Below are positions 1 through 13,600 of a DNA stretch of 64,000 nt, piece by piece. The stretch is from Sinonovacula constricta (lineage: Eukaryota; Mollusca; Bivalvia; Cardiida; Solecurtidae): positions 24,787,714-24,851,713 of the forward strand of contig CM017556.1 in the NCBI GenBank assembly GCA_007844125.1. Reading direction: 5' to 3'. The translations under genes were made by a program, and so were the position numbers. Position 1 is the stretch's first letter; each line of letters opens with the position of its first letter. Under the pieces are notes generated by a model, which saw only the letters and a list, made by a program, of their open reading frames with translations, had not been told where the DNA came from and did not search any database.

Positions 1-1
1 A

Positions 2-992
2 GTTCCTCTTTTCAATCGCTTCCAGGAACACTGGACATCTGTTGACACAAACAAGTATGAACCAGGCATTGCAAATTCTGATGTGGCAAGTCTTGTGGAA
101 GACATACGACAAAGCACTATACATTATGCCAGCACGTATCTTGCGCAGAAGCTGCCAAGGGACGGCTATAAAGAATTCCTGGAACTTGTGATCGTGTTTC
201 TTGGTTCACCTCCTGCACGTGGAGTGTCATTCATGTCACCAGGTGCAATGCACCATGCACGTTGGATGTCCAAGGTTATATACAGTCTCAAAATCTGGAA
301 GTTCAAGGCTCAGTTCAAGCTTACCCCTGCAGAAGAACGAGGATTGCGTGATGTGTGTAAGTGTTTGTAGTTCGTGTCTACTTGAAAGCGTGGTTCTCAT
401 CACCTCAGGCAGTATGTGCTCCTTCTAATGACTTACAATTATTGAAGTCACTTCTTGAGTACAAACCAATTCATGAAAACATCTCGAAGGCAACAGCACG
501 GAAATTATCCAACCACTTATGGTACCTGTCTCCAGACCTTGTCGGCCTGGCGTTTTTTTTTATTGTGATGTCAGCTCTGCAACAAAACGAAGTATGATTG
601 AGGCGTTAAAAATGGACGTTGACCAAGATGAACAACATGACCATTCCAAGAAAGCATCAGTTGATCTTAAATGACTCCCAGGCAACAACCTACAGGACTT
701 TGTTACACCAAGGTCTATGAAACTGTTTCAAATGATGGATATTTCGCATGACTTTCTCGATGTTGATCCAGATGCGTGGCATGATAGAGACGATTACAAA
801 CAAGCAAGAGAAGCACTGGAGTCTCTAAGAGTTGTAAATGATCGAGCTGAGTGTGGTGTTGCTCTGGTTCAGGAGTATGGTGGACTGTTAACCAAAGATG
901 AAACTCAACTGCAGTTCCTACTGCAAGTCGTTGAGGAACACCGGAGATTATATCCGGATAGCAGGAAACAAACACTTACTAATGTGCCCTAA
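2..992 (+). pseudogene. Broken mobile-element-like ORF (recurrent invertebrate repeat protein)
   Basis: Three pieces of one protein lie in successive frames. Frame 2 is open from the window edge to 370 (motif SPGAMHHARWMSKVIYSLKI). Frame 1 continues from about 361 to 597 (HLWYLSPDLVGLAFF). Frame 3 resumes at about 594, hits a TGA near 672, and ends at 990-992 (LRVVND, GLLTKDETQLQFLLQVVEEHR). I recall these motifs, in this order, from a protein that recurs in many copies in cnidarian and mollusc genomes and is probably carried by mobile elements; I cannot name its family or activity. At least one frameshift plus a frameshift and a stop make this copy dead. Its 5' part lies outside the window. 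The pieces belonging together is what I see; the mobile origin is recalled knowledge. Confidence 0.65.
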
Positions 993-1019
993 AATTCTTT
1001 GTTAAGTTTTGGTGGAAAC

Positions 1020-1548
1020 TTTTAGACTAAAATATTGTAAAACTGTTTGAAAAAAATGATGTACAGTTGAAAACAAATTATATATATAAAATACAGACAT
1101 TTTGTTGATTTTTTTTACTATTTTTTTTTTACTATTTTTCTGATTTTAAGGTCATTGAGCTACCCCGAAATATTAAATAATATTGTTTAAACTTTCCAAA
1201 AAGTGTTTTCTCATCAAATGGAACACATTTGAGGGGTAAGACTTTTAAATATATTGTTTTTTGAAAAATCACCATTTTAAGAGCTTTTAGACTAAAATAT
1301 TGTAAACTGTTAGTAAAAAAATCAACAAAATGTCTGTATTTTATATATATTATTTATTTTCAACTGTACATCATTTTTTTTTCAATTTTTTTTTACTATT
1401 TTTCTGATTTTAAGGTCATTGAGCTACCCCGAAATATTAAATAATATTGTTTAAACTTTCCAAAACGTGTTTTCTCATCAAATGGAACACATTTGAGGGG
1501 TAAGACTTTTAAATATATTGTTTTTTGAAAAATCACCATTTTAAGAGC
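1020..1548. repeat. Tandem duplication of about 265 bp with an inverted core
   Basis: Copy 1 (1020-1284) and copy 2 (1285-1548) share both flanks: each starts TTTTAGACTAAAATATTGTA and each ends TCACCATTTTAAGAGC. The core of copy 1 (about 1058-1118) appears in copy 2 (about 1311-1372) as its reverse complement: GATGTACAGTTGAAAA in one, TTTTCAACTGTACATC in the other. It directly follows the broken ORF and may be the end region of that element. Confidence 0.85.
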
Positions 1549-2709
1549 AACCCTATTATACATGTTCATCTGTTTAAATTGTTTTAATGCATGACTCAAT
1601 ATTTAAATACTTTGATTTTACTCAAAAATGTGAAACACAAATGTTTTTTTTTGTTCTTGTTATTGTTCCCTAGTTTGGATTGGGAAATATGTTTTAAAAT
1701 TTAAACGTACGTGGCTTTTGAGTGCAGTTAAGCCAAGTGCATACATGTGGTCATAAGTACCTCAGAAGTTAGTCGAATGTAGCTATGACTAATCCTCAAT
1801 AGGTGAACTTAGTATATACATCTTTTCCCAAATTGTTTGACTCATGTAAAACTAGCAACAAAGATGAAGCGAGAAGGTTTTCTTTTCACTTAATTTGAAC
1901 CCAATGCGACCTTTTGGAACAGTGTTATAAAGTACAATATTGATGAATAAATGCAAACAGTATTGTGAATTATTTGTTTTACATATTTTTGAGCATTTCC
2001 TTCTGGAATTCTTTTCATCAACTTGTTTTAGTACATGAATTGCCTGCCTTTTTGGGTATAAAGGCAGATACCATGTAAGTAAGCGTACACACCGAAGAAA
2101 AACTATAAATTGGCCCATGTTTTTCAGTGTGTCTCGTTATTGTTATTGTGCAGTTGATGTTTGCTCAACGATAGGCATTGATCTGTCATAAATCTAGGGT
2201 GAAAGGTTGTTTTTTTTTCAGCTCCTTTATGGAAACTTCATTTTTTGATAATTTCATTTTGTTATATTAGTCCTGGTATTGAGGATGTAGGGTCCATGTA
2301 ATGGATTCAAAAACTTGCACGTGTAAAAACACTAATGTATAATTGAAAGCCAAATTACAGGTTTCATTTATTAAACTGTCATTGGTAGTTTACCTTATTG
2401 GTGCCCAAGTATACAAAGTTCATATAAAAATAACAATGAAGTTAATCAAGTATTAAGAAACTCAAATTGTTTAAGCATTAACACCACTGTTACCATTAAC
2501 AAGTTTAGGTGATCCCCAATTTAAGAAGCATATTTATTAGCGATTTACAAAATGCAATAAAATTATTGGATTTAAATATCACATTTGATCACTTATTTAT
2601 ACATGAACATGTTGGTTATAAAAGGTGCTGTTGACCTCAGGTAGGATTATCAAACATTTTTATTGTAAGATAATGAAGACTTTGAAACTCAACCTAAACT
2701 AAAAATATA
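1549..2709. other. Intergenic, nothing recognised
   Basis: AT-rich sequence without a coding run, RNA gene or repeat that I recognise. An 88-codon minus-strand frame near 1852-2118 has no recognisable motif. Confidence 0.5.
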
Positions 2710-3400
2710 AAACAAGATGGCCATGATGGCCCTTAATCGCTCACCAGAGGACACAGGCTTATAGTAGGCTCATATCCGGTGTCAAGTAATTGTCATTTGG
2801 TTTAGAAATCTTTGGTGAAGATTGGACATTAGTGTGGCCACTGGGCTTATAATATTTTTTAGAATTTTACCTAGTAACCTACTGAATCCACATGACCCAG
2901 TTTAAAACATTTCTGTGATTTTAAGATCCAAATTTGGGCCATAAATGTAGTCTCTAAGCGTGTTCACGTGCTTCTAAAGTTTGACCTAGTTGTTGACCCC
3001 ACGGGACCCAGTTACAAACTCACACACGATTCCTTGCAGGCAAACATTCTGGTCATGTTTAGTGAAGATTTGGGCAATAAATGTCGTCTCTAGCATGTTC
3101 ACATGGATTTTTTTTAGATTTGAACTAGTGACCTACTTTTTGATCCCTCGTGATCCAGTTAGAAACTCAACCAAGATTTTTTTCCAAGCAAACATTCTGG
3201 CCAAGTTTGGTGAGGATTAAGCCATAAATGTGACCTCTTGTGTATTCGCAAGTGTTTTCTAAGATTTGACCTACTAACCAACTTTTTGACCTCACATGAC
3301 CCAATAGTGAACCCATCAAAGATTTTATGCAGGCAAATATACTGGCCAAATTTGGTGAAGACTGTGCGATAAATGTGGCCTCTAGTGTGCTTATTTGGAC
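2710..3400. repeat. Degenerate tandem repeat, about 145-bp unit (bivalve-type dispersed block)
   Basis: A unit recurs about four times: 'gacctactttttgac', then 'acatgaccca', then 'aaacattctggccaagtttg', then 'gaagat', 'ataaatgtggcctct' and 'gtgttcaca'. Clear starts lie near 2895, 2995, 3140 and 3290. A lone further unit is at 4108-4220. The units are diverged by point changes. The frames at 2990-3220 and 3167-3349 are products of this repeat. Confidence 0.75.
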
Positions 3401-3901
3401 TTATTTACCCTCACCGTTAATTATAAATTATTTGGCAAGCATTAGTTGCAAGTTGGTTAAAAATTAAATATAAAAGAAGGGTACTTATGGCGTGAGGGTT
3501 GCTCGTAGCTATGACGTTTAAGAATGTAAACAGACTTAAAAATTCATGATGTTGTTTTTTTAAATGATGGTTAGCTTTGAGCCAATTCAGTTTGAATATG
3601 AAGTTTGGTGATGATCTATTGAATTAGTGTGTGCATTAGCTATGATATCGTGCAGGTTTAAAAAAAATCATATATACTTTAATAGCTTAAATGTATTATG
3701 TTTGTAATTAAGCTTATAATATGTACATATAGACATTACATATAATATTTACATTACATATCGTCAATGTTCAGCGTGTGTGTTCAGCGTGTGTGTGGGG
3801 TGCACAGTTACAAATTCAATATCTATTCTACCTGACCACCGGTTTATTGACAATAAATAATAAAAAGTATGGCCTAATAGTTAGCTTTAATTAAAAATTA
3901 C

Positions 3902-4052
3902 CCGGCACCTCTTTGGGAACTGTAATTTAATTTTACAGTTGTAGGAACCCAAAAAAGTTGCTAAACAAAATTGTTAAAATAAAAAACCTTTAAAAGTATA
4001 TGGGGTTAAAAATAAGTATATACATTATTTACATGTCCCATTGAGGTGCCGG
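3902..4052. mobile_element. Small hairpin MITE candidate, about 150 bp
   Basis: The left arm CCGGCACCTCTTTGGGA (3902-3918) is nearly the reverse complement of the right arm TCCCATTGAGGTGCCGG (4036-4052). The interior is AT-rich with no coding potential. I see no clear target-site duplication. Confidence 0.45.
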
Positions 4053-4107
4053 ACGGCGTTATATTGCAGGGTTCAGGGGACGATAATTGCGTTTAGAAGT
4101 TTTTTTA

Positions 4108-4220
4108 TTATATTTGACCTAGTGACCTACTTTTTGATTCCACGCAACCCAATGACGAACACATCCAAGATTGGATGCAGACAAACATTCTGAACAAGTT
4201 CGATGAAGATGGATAAAAAC
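4108..4220. repeat. Lone unit of the 145-bp dispersed repeat
   Basis: Contains 'ttgacctagtgacctacttt', then 'cgcaacccaatgac' and 'gcagacaaacattctgaaca', the same order of motifs as the units at 2710-3400. Confidence 0.65.
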
Positions 4221-6949
4221 TGTAGTGTGTTCACAAGCAAATTGTTGACAATGCAGGATGGACGAAGGGATATCGTAAAGCTCACTCTGAGCATGTTGTT
4301 CTCAGGGGAACTCAAAACAAACAATTAATATTGTTGGTTATAGACAATACACAGACTGACCCCATGATAAAATTAAAATAAATATGAATTGCAGACCATG
4401 TGCCTCTATGTATCAAAGTATTACATACATACGCCAATCTGAGTCCAGTCCACCTTAAAGCTAATATCATTAAAAAAAACCAAACCCACAACAGCAAGGG
4501 ATTCTCAAGTTTTCTGTAAAAACAAACAAGAGCTGTACATAGACTTTTCTAAGTGCAAAAAATTCAAGTAAAAATGGGGCACAATGTTGCTTAAACCAAT
4601 TTTAGGGCTGCCTACCCTTTTGCAATGGGTTAAAAATATATATTTAATATACAATACTTAATATATGATTGCATTTTCCCTAAAAGAAGATTCCCTGATG
4701 CAAACATAATACACTTGGTTCAAAATTAACTCCCGTTTCCTGAATACTATACCTGTGTGATCAGAATCTACATCCTGCTTGCACAATTCTTTTCCAAATG
4801 AGTGCTGAAACTTTAGACTGAGATGCTGCGAGCTAAGGACATCTGAACTACCATACAAGATATAAATAATTCTGTCATAACCTGATATAGAGCAACAGAA
4901 GGCAGTTAGACCCTGCACATGATAGGGCATATATCTTGGCCTTGTAGATATTCATAGTCTGTGAAGCACCAGTCATTCCTGCACAGCATTGTTCTCACAC
5001 GATTCAGCATGTATACCTGAAAATTCTCTTGAACACCAACTTTGAAGAGATTAAAATAGTGATGTTAACATTTGAAGCAGGCCAGAAGACAACTTTTGCA
5101 TCTATTCCTCTTGGCATACAATATAAGTGTTTCTGTACTTACGTTACTTTTCAGCAGGCATGAAGACTGGCCACTAGTGGTAAAGGTCATACACCATCAA
5201 TCCTTCATGCCTCCAAAATTCAGCTTACTTATAACTCTGTCTGCAGGCGACACTGTCCCCAAAATGTGTCAAGGGATATGATAATACCTCACTTTAATTA
5301 TGTACATAATGAATAATTCTGGTATTGGTAACATCCATGAGAAATAATGACATAAGAATAGATGGAATTACAGCTTTAAAGGATTATGTTATTTAATACA
5401 ACAAAATATTTACTAACAAAGTTTATTACATTGTATGCACTTTATAAAAATGCAAGTGTTATACAGGGGTATGCATATACAAGATGAAACCAACAAAAAG
5501 GAATCCTAGACATATAAATAACAAGATATACACATTGCTTTCATTCAGATATTATAAAAGAAATCACCATTTGAAAACGTTCCACAATAATGAGATTGAA
5601 AATCCATAACACTCCACTAGTATGCCTACAACTTTTGAGGTAGTGGCATTTAGTCTTCAAGAAACATAAGGCTCTGGAAAAAATGTAAATCAACAGTTCC
5701 ACAATTTGTAAATAACTAATTTTTAAGTTTTAATGGATAGTTTCTGTACATACCTAAGCTACGTGCTCACAAACTGTATCATACACAAAAACACACATGT
5801 ACTTATGTTTAAAGTAGGCCAACTATTCATCATGTGCTTTACAATTGATTGGATAATTTAATTTATGTAGACTGGTATAATTGACAGTATAGGGACAGTC
5901 AGTAAGACGTACACATTTCAAGTTTTTTTGTTTTTTTTTACAAATATTGCTTGTACTTGTGCTTGAACTTCTGTTAGTTGTTTATAAATAATGAAAGAAA
6001 TTGTCTGCTTTTAAATATATATAATGTATGATCATTAAAGTAAAACGTAAGAAATGACTGAAATGACAACTTTTACAACTAAATGAAACAATAACTGATC
6101 AAGAAAATGGCTTGATTTTTACTTAATCAAAATATTGCTAGTAAAAAAGATACAAATCATACAACAGTATGAATGTCCAAGTTACCATTAACCATTATCT
6201 CACATACTACTTCATGCAAATTCTCCAACATTTCTCATAATTAGTTTGATATGCATGTACTCTGAAAATAACAAACAAAATAACAACAGAATATCTCCTA
6301 CTGCCACTTTTTCATAACTAAAAAAACCCAAACAGTCTTCAGATACATGTAGTCACTTTATAATGCATAAATAATACAATTTTTAATTAAATAAGTTTTT
6401 GCAGGCAGTTTTATGTCAATTCAATCATATGCTTTTTAGACAAAGTAATATATAAAACACCAATAAACCTGCATGGAAGGAATCATAGATTTGTAAAAAA
6501 AAATATCACAAAAAAGTGTTAAATGTTGATACTGTTTCTGCCCCATAATAACCCAGAAGCAAGGCACATCATACAGTAATGAGCATGAAGCATCATCAGG
6601 TACAACACAATATAAAACAAACTCCACTTTTCTCAGTGCTAGATTGTATAATGAGAATTTTAAGTCAATAAAAAGGGGCATAATTCTGTCAACATTTAAG
6701 TATTATCTGCCCCTTGAAATGGGTTCCCATTTTTGACAGTGAACAAGTATTCTAATTTGAATTGAATGTGTGAAGTTTTTTGTGAAACTTGTTAGCAAAA
6801 AGGTTAACTAATGCCACTGATGATGAGAAGGTCCTGACAACAGCCTCACTTTGTTTCTTTGAAAAATTAATTAAAAATATATAATATTTTTGTAGAAAAA
6901 CAGTGCAGCAACATAATAATTACCGTCATACCGACTTTAAGCTGTGTTT
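4221..6949. other. CHMP2B downstream region; probably partly 3' UTR
   Basis: No coding exon recognised. On the minus strand an AATAAA lies at 5422-5427 (TTTATT on plus) and could end a CHMP2B transcript with a 3' UTR of about 2.2 kb. This is only a motif match; several other TTTATT strings occur nearby. Confidence 0.3.
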
Positions 6950-7133
6950 TAGTGGAGGAAGACCCCCGACAAATGTCTAGGCAGAACCAAGAGCTCACAA
7001 CAAGTCAGCTTGACGACCTTCTCACATGTAATATTCCTTTGCCTCAACCTGGCCATGAACCCACTCGGTGAGAGGCGAGCAATCTGAGGATTTATAAATT
7101 CGCAACTCTACCATTCGACCAAGGGCGCCCCCT
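6950..7133 (-). mobile_element. tRNA-derived SINE, family A, copy 1
   Basis: Read on the minus strand it has an A-box-like TGGTCGAATGGTAGAG and a B-box-like GGGTTCATGGCC, followed by a body that matches the copies at 14103-14285 and 49833-50020 ('gacaaatgtct(a/g)ggcag' on plus). It lies just beyond the CHMP2B stop codon, in the sense direction. Confidence 0.65.
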
Positions 7134-7660
7134 TATTTTTCAGGAAGTCAAAATGTTGAGAACTAAAACTCTGTAAGGGTTTAAGTTAAAAGTCAAAACT
7201 CTTAACTACTAAATTAAGGCTACCCACTCTAGGTTGAAACTTTTCATTTGAAATTTATTCTAGAAAAAAAAAAGAACTACAATATTTCAATGTACATAAA
7301 TTAGAGCATTTTCATGAGACAGAAGTTTCAAAACTCCATATAAAGGGAGAATTTCTTGTACAATTTATTTCGTATTATAATCCTATATTGCTGGAACTTA
7401 TATGTATCTTCTAAGTAAGACAATTTTAGTGAGCATGAATATTATAGGATTTGGTAAGGAATTTATTGGAAACAATGCCTTCAAATTCAGCTCAACTTCC
7501 CCTCATCTTCAGCTCTGACTTATCTTTTATCCAATAAGTTTCTAACTGAGGTACAAGCATTCACAGGTGCAAGAACCATAGGCTAACAAGAAGAAACAAC
7601 ACGCAACCAATAATTGTCAGTCACAATCACGCAATACATCACAACCATTCCGTAGGTCCA

Positions 7661-10600
7661 CTACAAGTCTCTCAGGGCTTGTAACTGTCTCTCTATCTCT
7701 TGATCTGCTGCTGATGTTTTCGAACTCTCACCGAGTTTGCCGCCATGAGCTGAGGGGGCATCCAGCATCTGATTAAAGAAATGTACACATATGTATCAAC
7801 TAAGCATAAGTATCAACACTTTTACCTGGAACATTTCAATTACAACTTAAAAGACTTATGCGCAACTACATCTTTATAGTAGACATATAATAGAGACCTG
7901 GCAGGACACATTGCAGTAGACATGTAATAGAGACTTGGCAGCACACATTGCAGTAGATTTATAATAAGCACAGGGCAGCACACATTGCAGTAGACATATT
8001 ATAGAGACCTGGCAGCACATATTGCAGTAGACATATAATAGAGACCTGGCTGCACACATTGCAGTAGACATATAATAGAGACCTGACTGCACATATCACA
8101 AATCCCTTTGAGCTGGATGATCTGAGTCTTACTAATGGTACTTGCTGTAGCAAGTTCAGTTTCACGACACACAATTCTAGAATCATTATAAAACATGAGA
8201 GGGTGTGCTGGCCCTTATTTAACAAGTGAATCATGAATGTGTCTCTCAACAGCCTAGGGTGAAAAAAATGTAAAATGTATGCTATTATCTTATATGTACA
8301 TTTATGTCCAGCATATTTATTATTATTCTGTTATTAAGAATGTATAGATTGATACTCATGTAACTGGTGATATAAAAATCATCTTCCTACTTAAAAAAAT
8401 CGACTTCCATTATTGTAACTAATTGCCAATTATATGCTATTGTTTTCAGAATCTTCGACAGACATATGGAGTGCCTGTCTCATACTGTATATTAAGGATG
8501 TGTGAGTGTTTTTGTGTGTAAGAGGTACAATGTTTTAGACTTTTATATTTTGATAGATGTTGAACTATGTGAATTCATTGGAAGTATTGCTTTTATATTT
8601 GTTCCTTTATTCCATGTTTTGAAACTATAGATGACATTATTATAAATAAGACATTATGTCTTAATAAGACATCATCTTAAAATAATAAAGTTATTATATT
8701 ATATTAGAATAAGGACAATTTATTGATCTGCAGTATTGATGTTAAGTTTGTTCCTTTCCCATAAAAGGCATCATAACACAAATAAATATCTTCATACTGC
8801 CTACCTTGCCAGTGATGTCGATACCGATCTCATCCAACACCTGGTTAACAATGGCGTCCTCCTCCTCCTCGTCTCCTGACTCTGTGAGGATGTCATCCAG
8901 GGTGTCGTTAACTGCAAAAGGCACAGGTAGTTGTTGTTTAAATATATCATATAGACACAATTATGGTTATATTTGATACATCTAGGTATTTTTTTGCCAA
9001 ATGCCTGGGAAGAACGATAGGCACAAGGCAGATCAGTTTAAAGACCTCAACATTTTTACCCTGACAGGGATTCAAACCCATGCAGTGAGGGGCTGCAGAG
9101 TTGTTTATCGGGTACTTTCCTAAGAAAAGTGTACTCTCTTTAAATGTTCTACAGCATAATAAATGTGCATTTGAAGTTACAGATAAATTATATTTGTTTG
9201 TTGGTTGGGATTATTGTCCCACCAACAGTATTTCAGTTATATGGACACACTATACAGCTGTCATTACTGTGAACACATAGCATGACTCCATATCCCGTCA
9301 CATTATCCCAACCAGTTGTGCAACTACACTTATATTTGCTTGAGCACAATCAAATGAGCTATACCAATGTTGATTTCTATGACTACATTTTTCCAATTGT
9401 GTTCCCAGGTCCAGTAGATAAATTATGAAATTAATTAAGACAACGCCCCCTTGAAAAACCCACTTACTCATTTCTTCTGTCATTCCCATCTTAGCAGATT
9501 CTCTTTCAAAGTCCTGCATCATCTTTGCTGTCTTTTGGGGATCCATCACCTTATTCATCTGTTGCATGGACTGCAAAGGGAAGAGGGATTGTCACAAAGC
9601 ATAGTAATTATATATATATATGTGCAGTATGTTACAAAATTGTTTTAAAATTATTGGAGAATGTAAATGCTTAATTCTTTACATACTCAATAGTACTGCC
9701 AATTCTATAACAGCATGCCATGAATAGCTGACATGATACCATTCCCTGTTACATGGTCATGAAACCAGACCAACAATGGTTATGACCTACCGCAAGAATG
9801 GTAAATAGTATACAACTATTGTTTTATTTCAAAATTGGTACATTGCTACATGGAATAAAGTTCGGACCCTTCATACTAAGATCCGATGCTTTACCTGCAT
9901 GACTTCTTAGTGATTATCTGTAATTATTACATGAACTATAAACAGATGCAACACGACTGGTCACCCCCCCCAAAATAGTCAAATCAATAAATATAGATAT
10001 TGACCTGCTTTCGCTGATATTAACCGGTCTAATAATAGAACGCAAAACTTCCATCAATATTATGCGCGCGCATCTACAAAAATGCCTTAGAATTGTAGGC
10101 ATGGTGGGATACACGTCCCAGATGAACAATATTCACGAAGTAAACAATGTAAACTATTTTCTTGCATTTAAGTTTAGATAATAATTAAAGAAATAAAAAC
10201 TTTCTATGATTAACTATTTATTGTTCATGTAATAAAACAGTTATTTATTTATTAGCTGGGAAATATGCTGTTGATATTGACTGCAAATATCGTTATTGAC
10301 CTCGGCTACACAGCATATTTCCCAGCTAATAAGTAAATAATTGTATAATATTAGTAACTTTCATAACATATAAATAATACATAAAAATGTGCAGTAGTAA
10401 GTATAAAAACAACAATGCATTTTATGAAATATTCTGTGATTTTTTACAAACCTTGGTTGTTGTTGACATTGCTCCTGCCATCTTCATGTTTGAATGCATC
10501 AACTGTGAGGTAATGAAAGAAGTATCTCAATTTGTTAAAGTAATTTACATATATAAATATAATCGCATGATATCAAGAACATATTTATTTAAAAACTAAA

Positions 10601-13600
10601 TTAGTGTTTGTGTGAATATGTACAATTAGCTGTATTTTAGGATAGTTTGTATAATTAAAAAACTAAAGTGCATGCATGCACATTTTTTACAGTAATGGTT
10701 TCAAAAGCTTAAAATAAGTGGGTGCATTAATCATTAAAACTGAGAAAATAAAACAGTTCTAAGGTCTTCTGGGAATGTAAATGCCAGTAATATTTAAAAT
10801 ATATAACATAGCACACTTTCTGCACTGATTTTTTGCAGAGAAATGGAAAACAAGGAATAAAACTGACTTATGGATGTGAAAAGTCAACTGTCACAGTTGT
10901 TGACAAAGTCCTTCAACAAAAGATGTTATGAAGAACTCACAACGACTGCAAAGCATGCATCAAAATGGCAATGTTTCAAGATAATAAGTGCAGCAGCCAT
11001 AAACAGTGCATGATCACCATTTTTGCCTTGTTTGCCTGAAGGAGTTCTGAGATTAGGGGAGATGAAGGAGTAATAAGTTGATAAAGCCCAAAACATACCT
11101 TCTGCTGATTGCCTATTGCCCCTATTTTGGATCCTGTGTTGTAACTGCGGGTTTTTTGTTTTCTTAATGCCACCAACTGCTTGGCTAGGACTGCACATGC
11201 CTGGAAAAATAATCAAACATTATACTACCTAATTAATAATATAATCATTAGTATTACATAACTCCTTCATTCACAGAACATGTAACTCACTTAAGTTGCT
11301 GATTTTCTTTTAAGGGTTCAAAGTATATTTAAATACAGGTACATTTGGCATGTCATTATACATCCTTAATTACATATAAATCCTTATTATTGCAGATTCT
11401 ACCGAAGATACGAGTGTACGTGTACATTCAGCATTTAATTATACATCCTAAATTACATATAAATCCTTAGTAATGCAGATTCTACCGAAGATATGAGTGT
11501 ATGTGTACATTCAGCATTTAATTATACATCCTCAATTACATATAAATCCTTAGTATTGCAGATTCTACCGAAGATACGAGTGATAACTGCAAAGGCATTA
11601 ATTGGCATAAGCCATATGTCAAATAAACATTCATTATCATAAGATGTTTGTTGATTTGTTTGTTGGGTTTTATTGTCCCACCAACAGTATTTCATTTATC
11701 TGGAGACGGTGTCCACTTAAAGCAGATATAGTACTGCATTCACTGTGTATAGCATGGTGTGAACACCTGGCATGATACCACACCCAGTCACATTATCCTG
11801 ACACTGGGCTGACCCGTTGTGGAACTACCCTTATATTTGCTTCAGCGTTAGCAAGGGAGCTATACCAATTCCATTTTTAACGACTTTGGTATGTCGCAGA
11901 CCGGGATCGAACCAGTACCTGGAGCTGACACTCTACCGATTGCGCTACCAGGTCCAGTTTATTAGAAGTCCTTAAAACAATACCATAAAGAGGCAATACT
12001 AACAAGTTAAAACATATTCAAAATTGTTAATATAAATCATATATGTAGTTAATATTAATTTAATTTATGATAAATGTACAAGTTAGCTGTAGCTTAAATA
12101 TTTACCTGCTTATTTCCTTGTTTTGCTGCCTTCTTTATTTCCATTTCCTATACCAAATATAAAATAACAGCATGTCATCACCATGTCTTCTGTATTGAGA
12201 TACAGACTGGTTTAAATTCACCATCCTATACGGTATACCTGAATTAATATTTGTAGTGTGGCTATATCTTCTGATCCTTTTTTAATATATCTTTATTATT
12301 TTAAAAGAATGAATATAATGTAGTCTATACCTGTATGATTAATATTGCACCCACAATAAATGAGAACAAGAACATATTGCAATGTTTAGACATTTAGTAT
12401 GTATCGGAAATAATAAAGATGGTGACAGTTAAAATTTACAGAATTCATTAATGATGGTATTAAATAGTCAATTAATAGCACCATTAATTGGCGAGAAAAT
12501 AATGCCACTTTAGTCCTTATTTTCCTTTGTTATAATGATATTGCCCCAGAATTAGATGGAGTTAACAGACATTAAGAATGGGGAACAGAAATATAAACTT
12601 ACCAATTTCTTTTCTTCTTTCTCCATTTTACCACGATCCCTCTCCAAATCTCTCTGTGTTTTTCTCATAACTCTATCATTGGCCTTCAGTTGTTCTGGAG
12701 AAATTATAACAAAACAAAACCTTTAACATTTAAGCTGTATATTCCCATTCTTTAATTACAGCACTATGGCTGGTAAGTAAAAATCAAATTTCAGTTGTGA
12801 GGGTGCTAAGAGATATGGAAACAATTATTTATGAATATGTGTTCGTTAAAAGCTGCAGAACTTAATTAGAGGCAAATCTATGTCACAAAGCTGAAAAGTT
12901 AAATTAAAAAAAACACATTATCTGAATTGGTAGTTATAGACTTACTACAGTAAGTAATTACAAAGAAAACATGTCAATGCATCATTCAACATAAATGCAT
13001 ACAAATCCATCCAGCCGGCAAGAGTCACAAGCACTAAAGATTCTTTGAATAATACCTCTACTACCCTACAGTGTATGGGTTTGCAGAGCATGCGCTGGCA
13101 TTCATTAAAGGTGTCAAATTATTCAACTTGACTCTATAAAATTATAATCTGCCGAAACACTGAAAACCATGACTTCAGAATTTTCGGAAATCCTGTGTAC
13201 TAAAAATAGTGCCAGCTTACCATCACCTGTCCCTTTTTACCACCAGCCCTTGTGCGCACTGTCCAGCCCTGTTTCTGATCATACATGCTAATCAACTGAA
13301 CACCTATGCCTTATTTGCAACCATCTGCTCTGATTCATAGCTTTTTAAGTGTATTGACTCTTAGCTCCAACTATCATTATTTAACCACATTCAGAGAATG
13401 CTTAAGAAACACCAACCGTTTTCCATAAAAAAATAATTTTCTCTACGTTTAGTATTTTTCAAAACATTGTTAAGACAAATGCACATATTTTTAATTAATT
13501 CCTGGAAAAATAATAAATTGCATTCACTTTAAAATTTATGCAAATAAATGTGTGATGCGTGCATTTAAAGCAATATTGTTAAACATACTCTTTTTGATCT

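Noticed and set aside
7874..8249. Three overlapping minus-strand frames with YYMSTAMCAA repeats
   Set aside because: Translation of the 37-bp minisatellite in CHMP2B intron 7.
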